From Pseudahrensia aquimaris (GTDB taxonomy: Bacteria; Pseudomonadota; Alphaproteobacteria; Rhizobiales; Rhizobiaceae): 64,000 nucleotides of DNA. The DNA is taken from assembly GCF_042676045.1 (NCBI RefSeq), contig NZ_JBHTJV010000013.1, positions 107,117 to 171,116 on the forward strand, given 5' to 3'. The first letter of the stretch is position 1. The number at the start of each line of letters is the position of its first letter. The translations under genes and the position numbers were made by a program. Shown in pieces: positions 46,624 to 54,678 of this stretch. The notes under the pieces were generated by a model, which was not told where the DNA came from, made no database searches, and was given only the letters and a program-made list of their open reading frames with translations.

Positions 46624-46656
46624 TTTTTTGGGCAGATCGAATAAATGCGAACCGGC

Positions 46657-46687
46657 TTGACCTTCTAGTTGCTGGAAAGATTAGCTT
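46657..46687 (+). promoter_or_regulatory. CueR/MerR-type promoter of the copper ATPase gene
   Basis: TTGACC (-35) and TAGCTT (-10) are separated by 19 bp, the overlong spacer of MerR-controlled promoters. The spacer holds the dyad CCTTCTAGTTGCTGGAAAG, very close to known CueR operators (CCTTCC-N-GGAAGG type). It lies about 37 bp before the ATPase ATG. The adjacent cueR gene is the obvious regulator. Confidence 0.85.
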
Positions 46688-46723
46688 TGCGTGGAAAGCA
46701 AATCTTTAAGGCATGTCAAGGCA

Positions 46724-49126
46724 ATGGCCACTCAGACCGAACACAAGCATTCAGCTCAATGTAGCCATGGTCAAAGCGACCAAGATGCAAACACCCTTCA
46801 GGCACAAATCCGTAAGGCTGCGCTGGTTCCTTCCGACAGCACAGTTCAAGATCCCGTGTGCGGCATGCGGGTCGATCTCAACGCGGGAAAGCCGTATCTA
46901 ACCCACAAGGGTGATGAATATCATTTCTGCAATCCCAAATGCCGTGATCGTTTTGAGGCCGATCCCTACTTTTACCTTTCCGGCAACAAGGCCAGGAAGC
47001 CCGTTGGCGAGTCAAAAGATACGCTCTACACCTGTCCCATGGACCCGGAAATCGTGCAGGAAAGACCCGGCACATGCCCGATATGCGGCATGGCGCTGGA
47101 GCCGATGGATGGCGTTTCGGACGGTCCTAACCACGAGTTGATCGACTTCTCCCGCCGTTTGTGGGTGAGCGTATTGGCGGCAGTACCTTTGATGGTTCTC
47201 ACTATGGGCCCCATGGTTGGTTTTCCGATACGGGAATGGTTGGGTGAAACCGTTTCCGTTTATCTGGAATTTTTCCTCGCAACGCCTGTGGTTCTATGGG
47301 CCGCTCTGCCATTCTTTCAGCGTGGATGGACGTCGATAAAGACTTGGAATCTGAACATGTGGACCTTGATTATGATCGGGGTCGGAGCGGCTTACGCCTA
47401 TTCCGCAATAGCCACCTTCTTTCCAGGTATTTTCCCTGCCAAACTTCAGGAAGCAGGCGGCCATGTTCCCGTTTATTACGAAGCAGCCGTTGTCATCATC
47501 GCACTGGTCTTCGTCGGTCAGGTGCTGGAACTGCGCGCCCGTGATCGCACCGGCGACGCTATTCGCGCGCTCCTTGATCTTGCTCCAAAAACAGCACGAC
47601 GTGTCACCCCAGAAGGCGAGGAATATGATGTTCCACTGGAAAACATCATCGTCGGCGATACGCTAAGGGTGCGCCCGGGTGAAGCCATCCCTGTGGATGC
47701 TGTGGTCACGGCAGGCACAACAAATGTAGATGAAAGCATGTTGACGGGTGAACCCATCCCAATTGAGAAATCGGTTGGCGAAACTGTCACCGGAGGCACG
47801 ATCAACAAGAACGGATCCGTCGTTATTGAAGCCAAACGGGTGGGGGATGAAACGATGTTGGCGCAGATCGTCTCTATGGTTGCATCCGCCCAACGTTCGC
47901 GTGCACCCATCCAAGGGTTGGCCGACAAAGTTGCGTCGTACTTTGTTCCAACCGTGGTTCTGATTGCTGTTTTGGCTTTCTTGATCTGGCTGGCTGCCGG
48001 GCCAGATCCGACACTTGCATTTGCTGTGGTGTCAGCCGTGTCCGTTTTGATTATCGCATGTCCGTGTGCCTTGGGATTGGCAACGCCCATGTCGATCATG
48101 ACGGCAACGGGACGCGGCGCACAAGCGGGGGTTTTGATCAGGGAAGCAGAGGCTCTTGAACTGATGGCACGGGTAGACGTTCTCGTCGTCGATAAAACCG
48201 GAACGCTGACCGAAGGAAAGCCCAGACTGACGGATGTGGTAAAGCTGAGCGGTGACGAAACGGCCATTCTTTCCGCAGTGCGCGGGCTGGAGCGCAGCTC
48301 GGAACACCCTTTGGCGGAAGCGATCGTCGATGGCATCGCAGGCCGCAATATTTCTCCCGCTCAGGTTTCAGCCTTTGAAGCGATTACAGGAAAGGGTGTC
48401 AGAGGGAGTGTTGAAGGCAAATCGGTGGCGCTAGGTAACGCCGGTATGATGGAATTGGCAGGTGTCGACACCGCCCAGCTTGAAAATAAGGCCAACACCC
48501 TGCGCCTGGATGGAAAGACCGTAATGTATGTCGCTTTGGCTGAAGATCTGGTGGCATTGATTGCTGTCGCCGATGAAATCAAGTCCACCACACGGTCGGT
48601 AATTGACGACCTGCACGATCAGGGTATTTCGATCGTGATGGCGACCGGCGACAACGAGCAAACGGCTGTGGCCGTCGCATCGCAATTGGGTATCGATGAG
48701 ATCAGAGCCGGCATCCTCCCGGAGGAAAAACAAGCTCTCATCACCGAACTTCGCAATAAGGGTAAGGTGGTAGCCATGGCTGGCGACGGTGTGAATGATG
48801 CACCCGCCCTCGCTGCCGCAGATGTGGGCATTGCCATGGGTACGGGCGCGGACGTGGCGGTGGAAAGCGCGGGCATCACCCTTCTCAGCGGCGATCTTAC
48901 GGGCATCGTTCGCGCCCGGAAGCTGTCAACCGCCACTGTGCGCAACATTAAGCAAAACTTGTTCTTCGCTTTTGCCTACAACTCACTGGGCGTACCTGTG
49001 GCGGCCGGAATACTCTATCCGCTGACAGGAGCGCTCTTGTCCCCCATGTTTGCAGCGGCGGCCATGAGCTTGTCTTCGGTTTCGGTGATCTCGAATGCTT
49101 TGAGACTTCGGAGGATCAATTTGTAA
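46724..49126 (+). CDS. copA: Copper-exporting P1B-type ATPase with YHS and HMBD domains
   Basis: This 800-residue pump starts with a His/Cys-rich tail (about 1-20), a YHS domain (42-84, DPVCGMRVDL to CNPKCRDRF) and a heavy-metal-binding domain (102-128, YTCPMDPEIVQ to CPICGMALEPM) in place of CxxC HMA domains. Eight membrane helices are predicted. The ion-path motif is Cys446-Pro-Cys448, the phosphorylation site Asp490 in DKTGT, with TGES-like TGEP, HP (SSEHPLAEA) and GDGVNDAPAL all intact. This architecture is that of Cu(I) exporters such as CopA2/SilP/ActP types. The ATG at 46724 is preferred to a GTG at 46691. A CueR promoter precedes it. Confidence 0.95.
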   Translation: MATQTEHKHSAQCSHGQSDQDANTLQAQIRKAALVPSDSTVQDPVCGMRVDLNAGKPYLTHKGDEYHFCNPKCRDRFEADPYFYLSGNKARKPVGESKDTLYTCPMDPEIVQERPGTCPICGMALEPMDGVSDGPNHELIDFSRRLWVSVLAAVPLMVLTMGPMVGFPIREWLGETVSVYLEFFLATPVVLWAALPFFQRGWTSIKTWNLNMWTLIMIGVGAAYAYSAIATFFPGIFPAKLQEAGGHVPVYYEAAVVIIALVFVGQVLELRARDRTGDAIRALLDLAPKTARRVTPEGEEYDVPLENIIVGDTLRVRPGEAIPVDAVVTAGTTNVDESMLTGEPIPIEKSVGETVTGGTINKNGSVVIEAKRVGDETMLAQIVSMVASAQRSRAPIQGLADKVASYFVPTVVLIAVLAFLIWLAAGPDPTLAFAVVSAVSVLIIACPCALGLATPMSIMTATGRGAQAGVLIREAEALELMARVDVLVVDKTGTLTEGKPRLTDVVKLSGDETAILSAVRGLERSSEHPLAEAIVDGIAGRNISPAQVSAFEAITGKGVRGSVEGKSVALGNAGMMELAGVDTAQLENKANTLRLDGKTVMYVALAEDLVALIAVADEIKSTTRSVIDDLHDQGISIVMATGDNEQTAVAVASQLGIDEIRAGILPEEKQALITELRNKGKVVAMAGDGVNDAPALAAADVGIAMGTGADVAVESAGITLLSGDLTGIVRARKLSTATVRNIKQNLFFAFAYNSLGVPVAAGILYPLTGALLSPMFAAAAMSLSSVSVISNALRLRRINL

Positions 49127-49142
49127 GTTGAGAACGTTAAAC

Positions 49143-49173
49143 TTGACCTTCCAGTGGGTGGAACCATTATCTT
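49143..49173 (+). promoter_or_regulatory. Second CueR/MerR-type promoter, before the peptide-cueR operon
   Basis: TTGACC and TATCTT are again spaced by 19 bp, and the spacer carries CCTTCCAGTGGGTGGAACC, a CueR-type dyad. The first 12 bases (TTGACCTTCCAG) nearly repeat the ATPase promoter. It lies about 52 bp before the 44-residue peptide gene and should make cueR and everything downstream copper-inducible. Confidence 0.85.
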
Positions 49174-49224
49174 CAGACATCAGCAGAACTACCGGGCCGA
49201 TCAGAAAGATGAAAGGAGCTTCAA

Positions 49225-49359
49225 ATGCAGATCAATGAAGGATACGGCCACATGATGGGAATGCCATATGGCCACATGGGTTTCGGCATGATTTTTGCCG
49301 TTATCATTCTTTTGGCAATCGGGTTTGGTGTTGGCTACGCGGTAGGTCGCTCGCGATGA
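49225..49359 (+). CDS. 44-residue Met/His-rich single-helix membrane peptide
   Basis: A short gene starting at ATG 49225, behind AAAGGAG, encodes 44 residues. The first part (MQINEGYGHMMGMPYGHMGF) has five Met and two His spaced like a copper-binding strand. It is followed by one membrane helix (about 21-40, GMIFAVIILLAIGFGVGYAV) and a basic end GRSR. Its stop overlaps the cueR start (ATGA), so translation is coupled. Placement directly behind a CueR promoter and the Met/His spacing suggest a periplasm-facing copper ligand or an accessory subunit of the ATPase. No named family is recognised. Confidence 0.8.
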   Translation: MQINEGYGHMMGMPYGHMGFGMIFAVIILLAIGFGVGYAVGRSR

Positions 49360-49748
49360 ATATTGGCGAAGCCGCGAGGCAAAGCGAGCTGCCGCCAAAG
49401 ACAATTCGTTACTACGAAGAGATTGACCTGATTAAGCCGACGCGGGCCAGTAATGGCTATCGGGATTATTCCGAGCAGGAAGTGCATCGCCTGCGCTTCT
49501 TGCAGCGGGCGCGTAGTCTTGGTTTTACGATTGATGAATGTCGCTTGCTGCTTTCGCTGTACGAAGATGAACATCGCGCCAGTGCCGATGTGAAGGAAAT
49601 TGCGAACCAAAAGGTGATTGAAATCGACAGGAAGATAAAGGAGCTGCGTTCACTGAAAAAAACGTTATCGACTCTAGCTGAAAACTGCCACGGAGATGAC
49701 AAGCCAGACTGTCCCATCATTGATGATCTTGCCGGAAAGCGAAGCTGA
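49356..49748 (+). CDS. cueR: Cu(I)-responsive MerR-family regulator CueR
   Basis: This 130-residue activator has the MerR winged helix (MNIGEAARQSELPPKTIRYYEE, LIKPTRASNGYRDYSEQE), a dimerisation helix and the CueR metal loop CHGDDKPDC with Cys111 and Cys119, the seven-residue spacing that binds Cu(I). The two CueR-type promoters at 46657 and 49143 are its likely targets. It overlaps the peptide gene upstream by 4 bp and the cytochrome gene downstream by 1 bp, so it is cotranscribed with the resistance genes. Confidence 0.95.
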   Translation: MNIGEAARQSELPPKTIRYYEEIDLIKPTRASNGYRDYSEQEVHRLRFLQRARSLGFTIDECRLLLSLYEDEHRASADVKEIANQKVIEIDRKIKELRSLKKTLSTLAENCHGDDKPDCPIIDDLAGKRS

Positions 49749-50161
49749 TGAATCGTTCTGTATTGATAATTTGTGCTGTCTCGTTAGTGGTCGCCGCGGG
49801 ATATTTTTTTCTCAATCGAGATCATCATGTTGCCAAATCAAGCGAACCGCTAGCAGCAGTGGTTGTGCCTGAATTGTTGGGGGCGGCACTTGAAGGAGAA
49901 AAGGCCTTCAATGCGAATTGCTCTTCCTGTCATGGCACAAATGCATCGGGAAAAGACGGCTTTGCGCCGCCTTTGGTTCACAAAATTTACGAGCCCAGCC
50001 ATCACAGCGACATGTCATTCGTTCTGGCCGTCAAACAGGGCGTTAGGCAACACCATTGGCCATATGGAAACATGCCCCCCATAGCGGGCGTTTCTGATCA
50101 GGAAATCGCCGATATCATCATTTACGTGCGAACGCTTCAACGCGCCAACGGCATTCAGTGA
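49748..50161 (+). CDS. Membrane-anchored c-type cytochrome
   Basis: This 137-residue protein has an N-terminal signal or anchor helix (about 4-21) and one class I haem c domain: NANCSSCHGTNASGKDGFAPPL holds the CxxCH site, and YGNMPPIAGVSDQEIADIIIYVR gives the axial Met. His-rich stretches (RDHHVAK, EPSHHSD, RQHHW) flank it. It overlaps cueR by 1 bp. In this operon it probably exchanges electrons with the multicopper oxidase or the second cytochrome during copper handling; that is inferred. Confidence 0.88.
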   Translation: MNRSVLIICAVSLVVAAGYFFLNRDHHVAKSSEPLAAVVVPELLGAALEGEKAFNANCSSCHGTNASGKDGFAPPLVHKIYEPSHHSDMSFVLAVKQGVRQHHWPYGNMPPIAGVSDQEIADIIIYVRTLQRANGIQ

Positions 50162-50171
50162 GGGAAACCAA

Positions 50172-50525
50172 ATGAGACAAGTAGCATACGCGATAGTTCT
50201 GGCTCTTCTGCTTCCGATTGGCGCCTTCGCTCATTCGCCGCTGAAGGCGACGTTTCCAGCCGACAATTCGGAAATGAAAACGCAGCCTGACAAGCTGACG
50301 CTGGAATTCGGAAAGCCGGCGCGTCTCACCAAGATCGTTCTCACGCATGCTCTTGGTGAGGCAAACCATGCAGATCGGCTGGAACTGCCCTCCAGGTCGT
50401 TTCAAAAGCTGTTTGAATTGACGCCGCAATTCCGCGGCAAAGGTGACTATAAAGTCGAATGGCGCGCGCTAAGCGACGACGGACATCCGCTAAACGGCGC
50501 GTTCTCATTTTCAGTATCCGAGTGA
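50172..50525 (+). CDS. copC: Periplasmic copper-binding protein CopC
   Basis: This 117-residue exported protein has a signal peptide (about 1-20, ending AFA) and the CopC cupredoxin-like fold. The mature N-terminus HSPLKATFPADNSEMKTQPD carries the amino-terminal His ligand, and the end SDDGHPLNGAFSFSVSE carries the conserved Asp and His of the Cu(II) site. The Met-rich Cu(I) loop is absent, giving the Cu(II)-only type. It is followed after 6 bp by copD. Confidence 0.92.
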   Translation: MRQVAYAIVLALLLPIGAFAHSPLKATFPADNSEMKTQPDKLTLEFGKPARLTKIVLTHALGEANHADRLELPSRSFQKLFELTPQFRGKGDYKVEWRALSDDGHPLNGAFSFSVSE

Positions 50526-50531
50526 TCGCCG

Positions 50532-51431
50532 ATGTCTGTCGAGCTGAGCAGTTGGGATCTCTTGGCGCTCGCTGCCAAGTTCGCTTCTTACGTCGGCTGT
50601 TTCGTGGCCATCGGCTCAGCCCTGTATCTGTTCGCAACATCGCAACTTCAAGATGATCTGAAGGCTGGATTGCGTCGAATTATCGTTTCAATGGCTGCCG
50701 TTGGCCTAGCAGGTTCGTTGGCCCAAATAGTCGTGCAGGCAGGAAGGCTGCTGGATGACGGTATAAGTGGAATGGTCGATCCAGAGATGATCGGCCTGGT
50801 AAGCAATGCTCCGCTTGGAACATCAGTTTTGCTAAGAGTGCTGGGGCTGGCCGCACTTACAGCGTTTGCGTTGCGGATTCCGGCTGCACGTTGGTTTGGA
50901 TATACAGGCGCCCTGCTGACCGCTTCGTCGTTTTCCTTCGTGGGCCATGCAACCGGCGATCCTAGGCTTGTTCTGGCGGCGCTGGTAACGCTTCACCTGC
51001 TTGGCGTCAGTTTTTGGATCGGAGCGCTTTGGCCATTGCGCAAATCAGTGGCAACCAAATCAAATCTTTCCGTTGCCGGTGGTCTGGCGCACGAATTTGG
51101 CAGGCAGGCCATGTGGGTGGTTGGCGGATTGGTCGTCGCAGGTTCTGTTCTGGCCTTTCTGTTGGTCGGATCACCGTTGGCACTGATTTCGTCGCAATAC
51201 GGACTTACCCTTCTGCTGAAACTCGCAGCCGTTGCGGTACTCCTAGCGCTTGCCGCCGCCAACAAAATCCGTTTCGTTCCTGCGCTGAGGAAAGAGAGTG
51301 TTTCGGCTGCCGGGCATCTCCGAAAGTCCATTTCACTGGAAATGGCAGTAGTCGCTTTGATTCTGGCGATCACCGCCGTTCTCACTACCGTAACCTCACT
51401 GCCAAACACGATGGATATGACCAATGGATAA
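50532..51431 (+). CDS. copD: Copper resistance membrane protein CopD
   Basis: This 299-residue integral membrane protein has about eight helices, and typical CopD features: SFVGHATGDPRLVLAALVTLHLLGVSFWIGALWPL carries conserved His residues and WIGALWPL. AANKIRFVPAL lies in the C-terminal half. CopD works with CopC, probably moving copper across the inner membrane. The end overlaps the multicopper oxidase gene by 8 bp, showing tight coupling. Confidence 0.9.
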   Translation: MSVELSSWDLLALAAKFASYVGCFVAIGSALYLFATSQLQDDLKAGLRRIIVSMAAVGLAGSLAQIVVQAGRLLDDGISGMVDPEMIGLVSNAPLGTSVLLRVLGLAALTAFALRIPAARWFGYTGALLTASSFSFVGHATGDPRLVLAALVTLHLLGVSFWIGALWPLRKSVATKSNLSVAGGLAHEFGRQAMWVVGGLVVAGSVLAFLLVGSPLALISSQYGLTLLLKLAAVAVLLALAAANKIRFVPALRKESVSAAGHLRKSISLEMAVVALILAITAVLTTVTSLPNTMDMTNG

Positions 51432-52863
51432 TCGCTCGCACTTTAATCGTCGTGATTTCATCAAGTTCGTAGGACTGGGCGTTGGTGCACTGGCAGTTCC
51501 AACACTTGTCGTAGCAGAAGCGGATGATGGCTTTATTGATCTTCGAGCCACAAAAACAGCCAAGAAGCTTGCAGGTAGCCAATCTGCGCAGTCCGATCTC
51601 TGGCTCTACAATGGCACATCACCCGGCCCTGAAATTCGAGTAAAGCAGGGTCAGACGGTTCGGGTTCGCTTCACCAACGAGCTTGATGAGCCAACATCCG
51701 TTCATTGGCATGGCATTCGTATCGTCAATGCGATGGATGGCGTTCCCGGTCTGACGCAAGACGCTGTTGGGCCTGGTGAAACGTTTGAATACATCTTCGA
51801 TGTGCCGGATGCGGGTACGTTCTGGTATCATGCCCACAACCGGAGTTGGGAACAGGTTGCGTTGGGCTTGTACGGGCCGCTGATTGTCGAGGAAGCAGAT
51901 CCAGTATTTGATAGATCTCATGATCTGATCTTGATGATTGATGACTGGCGGCTTGATGAGAACGGTGTTTTTGACTTCGCCAGTCTTGGATTTATGGGTG
52001 ACTGGAGCCACGCTGGACGCCTGGGCGGATGGCTGACGGTAAATGGACAATCCCAGCCAACGATTAAGCTAGCACTTGGCGAGAGTTATCGACTGCGGCT
52101 CATCAATGCCGCAAACGCGAGAATTATGTTCATAGATCCTAGCGTCATCAGTGCAGAAGTGATCGCATATGATGGCTTTCCATTCGCCGAACCACGCGCG
52201 CCACAGACCCCGTATGAGGCATTGCTACCCGCACAGAGAATGGACCTGTTGGTAACTCCAACGGAAAAAGCCGTAGCGCGCCTCAATGACCTAAGCGACT
52301 TTGCATTGACAGCGTTTGCGGGTCGGGAATCGCTGAGTATTGCTGTTTTCGATGTTGTGGAATCCTCCGGAACGCAGAAAGCCGCAGCAAGTACGACGTT
52401 GCCGATGAACCCTATCGCTCAGCCAGACTTGGAAAACGCGATGTCCGTCAGTCTAAATATGGAGGGCGGCGCAATGGGACGGATGGGCCGAATGATGCAC
52501 AACGGCATGATGATGGGGCCGAGGGAAATGCGGAGAACCGGCCAGTTTTGGTCTTTCAACGGCGTCGCCAATTTCGGCGACAAACCACTGTTTGAAGCCA
52601 AGAAGGGACAGACGATTGTTCTTACCACAGATAACCAAACCGGTTGGCCCCACGGTATCCACTTGCATGGCCATCACTTCCAGATCATCGAACACAATGG
52701 GAAAACGCCAAAACACTTTGACTGGCGTGACACGTTCACAATCGAGCGCGACGAGCAGGTGAAAATCGCGTTCGTTGCTGACAATCCTGGCAACTGGCTT
52801 CTTCACTGCCACATGCTGGAGCACTCTGCCGCTGGGATGAAAACCTGGTTCAAGGTGATCTGA
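51424..52863 (+). CDS. Tat-exported multicopper oxidase (CueO/CopA-like)
   Basis: This 479-residue enzyme has a Tat signal (NRRDFIKFVGLGVGAL, twin Arg 9-10) and three cupredoxin domains. All four copper-ligand motifs are present: HWHG, HAHN, HGHHFQI and HCHMLEHSAAGM. A Met-rich insert (GGAMGRMGRMMHNGMMMGPREM, about 353-374) resembles the Cu(I)-capturing Met region of CueO. The enzyme should oxidise Cu(I) to less toxic Cu(II) in the periplasm. It overlaps copD, and the next cytochrome gene starts right after its stop. Confidence 0.94.
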   Translation: MDNRSHFNRRDFIKFVGLGVGALAVPTLVVAEADDGFIDLRATKTAKKLAGSQSAQSDLWLYNGTSPGPEIRVKQGQTVRVRFTNELDEPTSVHWHGIRIVNAMDGVPGLTQDAVGPGETFEYIFDVPDAGTFWYHAHNRSWEQVALGLYGPLIVEEADPVFDRSHDLILMIDDWRLDENGVFDFASLGFMGDWSHAGRLGGWLTVNGQSQPTIKLALGESYRLRLINAANARIMFIDPSVISAEVIAYDGFPFAEPRAPQTPYEALLPAQRMDLLVTPTEKAVARLNDLSDFALTAFAGRESLSIAVFDVVESSGTQKAAASTTLPMNPIAQPDLENAMSVSLNMEGGAMGRMGRMMHNGMMMGPREMRRTGQFWSFNGVANFGDKPLFEAKKGQTIVLTTDNQTGWPHGIHLHGHHFQIIEHNGKTPKHFDWRDTFTIERDEQVKIAFVADNPGNWLLHCHMLEHSAAGMKTWFKVI

Positions 52864-53316
52864 GTGAAGAACTTGAAATTTTGGAGCCCTGGAGGCCTCG
52901 GGCTGGTGTTGCTTGCCTCGGTTTTTCCTGGTTCTTCTCACGCGGCAGAATTGTTGTCCCCCGACGACTTGCCAATTGTGACAAAGGGCAGAGAAATCTA
53001 TCAGCAACACTGTGCCTCCTGTCATGGCACAAATCTTGAGGGCGAACCCAACTGGCGGCGACCGAATGCAGATCTCACGATGCCTGCACCTCCCCATGAC
53101 GACACTGGTCATACTTGGCATCATAGCAATCAGGTACTTTTCAATCTGACAAAATACGGTTTGGCGAAATATCTCAATCAACCAGACTACAAATCGAACA
53201 TGCCAGCATATGAAGGCGTACTGACCGACAAAGAAATCAAAGCAGTGCTTTCGTTCATAGAGAGCACCTGGTCACAAACTACCCGTACTCACCAAAATCG
53301 ATTGAACAAGCAATGA
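52864..53316 (+). CDS. Periplasmic c-type cytochrome
   Basis: This 150-residue exported protein has a signal peptide (about 1-28) and a haem c site in QHCASCHGTNLEGEPNWRRP. A downstream NMPAYEGVLTDKEIKAVLSFI supplies the axial Met. It starts with GTG directly after the multicopper oxidase stop and ends the copper operon. The DDTGHTWHHSNQVLFNLTKYG type is found with multicopper oxidases in other copper clusters, where it may be the electron acceptor or donor; this is inferred. Confidence 0.88.
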   Translation: MKNLKFWSPGGLGLVLLASVFPGSSHAAELLSPDDLPIVTKGREIYQQHCASCHGTNLEGEPNWRRPNADLTMPAPPHDDTGHTWHHSNQVLFNLTKYGLAKYLNQPDYKSNMPAYEGVLTDKEIKAVLSFIESTWSQTTRTHQNRLNKQ

Positions 53317-53490
53317 GTCTTGGGGCATGACATCCGGTTGCATCACAGTGGTGGGTCCGCACTGTATCAATAGCTGCCATTGTTTGAATCGCGCTTCGTC
53401 CGCACATCAGTCTTTCGCACTAGCCTTTCCAAACGTGCCTTTTCAATGATACCTCTCGTCGGCTTTTTGCTCTTCTGAGATACCTTCCCC

Positions 53491-54678
53491 ATGCCCGGCA
53501 TTATCGCGCTCGCCTTTGCTTATGTGATGAGCCAGTTTTATCGCTCGTTTCTTGCGGTGCTGACGCCCGTCCTTTCTTCTGAATTGGGGATGACGAACAA
53601 TCAGTTGAGCCAGGCGCTGGCGGCTTGGTTTGTGGTTTTTGCGTTGTCGCAGTTTTTGGTGGGGCCGATGTTGGACAGGCTTGGGCCTAAGCTGACGGCG
53701 GCTTTGTTGTTTTTTGCAGGCGCAGGCGGTGGCGCTGCGATGTTTGCGGTCGCGAGTGCGCCTTGGATGGTCATCGTTGCTATGGGCGCCATTGGGCTTG
53801 GGTGTTCGCCTGTGTTGATGGCAACTTTGTATATTTTCAGAGCCGAGTTTTCCGCCAAGCGGTTTGCGTTTCTCTCCTCGACCTTTATCGCATTTGGCAA
53901 TGCGGGAAACTTGCTTGGCACGTCGCCGCTGGCATCACTGGCGGACGCCTACGGCTGGCGGCTGGTGATGGGCGGGCTTTGTGCGGTCACTGTGGCGATT
54001 GCGGTGGCGACGCTGCTGCTGGTGAAGAATCCCCATGTGTCTGGAGGTCCGGACCGGGATAACGGTTCCTATTGGCGCGTATTCTCCATTCCGGCACTGT
54101 GGCCAATTTTTCCCATGTGCCTGTTTGGCTACGCGATCATTGCCAACATTCGCGGTCTTTGGGCCGGGCCGTATTTTGATCAAGTGCATGGGTTGGCCGC
54201 TACCGAGATTGGGTCAATCACGTTTTTTGTGGCGGTGGCGATGGTTATCGGTTCGCTCGCTTATGGTCCGATGGACACGTTGTTCAACTCGCGCAAATGG
54301 GTGGTGCTGGGCGGCAACGGCCTAACGATAGTGGCGCTGGCTGCTTGGGCGTTCAACCCACTTGGCAGTGTGGAATTTGTGTCGGGTGCGCTGGTGGTGA
54401 TGGGCTTGGCTGGCATGTTCTATGGTGTGGTGATGGCCCATTGTATGGCTTACGTGCCGGCTGATTTGACGGGCCGGGGGGTGACGCTGATCAACTTCTT
54501 CTCCATCGGCGGCACAGGGTTGATGCAGGGCTTGTCCGGCTTCGTCTATGACGCCAGCGCTGTGTCGGGCGATGAAGTGTCTGGCTTCAGCGCTGTGATC
54601 TGGCTTTATCTGGCGGCGTCAGTTTTCGCATCAGTGGTTTACATATTCTCCAAGGACGCAAAACCCAGTCCAAGTTAA
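53491..54678 (+). CDS. MFS transporter
   Basis: This 395-residue protein has twelve predicted membrane helices. FLVGPMLDRLGPKLTAALLF after helix 2 is a weak motif A, and FRAEFSAKRFAFLSSTFIAFGNAGNLLGTSPLA corresponds to the helix 4-5 region. The family is too broad to name a substrate. It stands alone on the plus strand, after a 174-bp gap following the copper operon, and its stop overlaps that of the convergent asparaginase gene. Confidence 0.85.
   Translation: MPGIIALAFAYVMSQFYRSFLAVLTPVLSSELGMTNNQLSQALAAWFVVFALSQFLVGPMLDRLGPKLTAALLFFAGAGGGAAMFAVASAPWMVIVAMGAIGLGCSPVLMATLYIFRAEFSAKRFAFLSSTFIAFGNAGNLLGTSPLASLADAYGWRLVMGGLCAVTVAIAVATLLLVKNPHVSGGPDRDNGSYWRVFSIPALWPIFPMCLFGYAIIANIRGLWAGPYFDQVHGLAATEIGSITFFVAVAMVIGSLAYGPMDTLFNSRKWVVLGGNGLTIVALAAWAFNPLGSVEFVSGALVVMGLAGMFYGVVMAHCMAYVPADLTGRGVTLINFFSIGGTGLMQGLSGFVYDASAVSGDEVSGFSAVIWLYLAASVFASVVYIFSKDAKPSPS

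Noticed and set aside
44836..53490. Genomic island with att repeats at tRNA-Leu
   Set aside because: No copy of the tRNA 3' end was found on the far side of the copper block, and no integrase is present. The island idea rests on position only.
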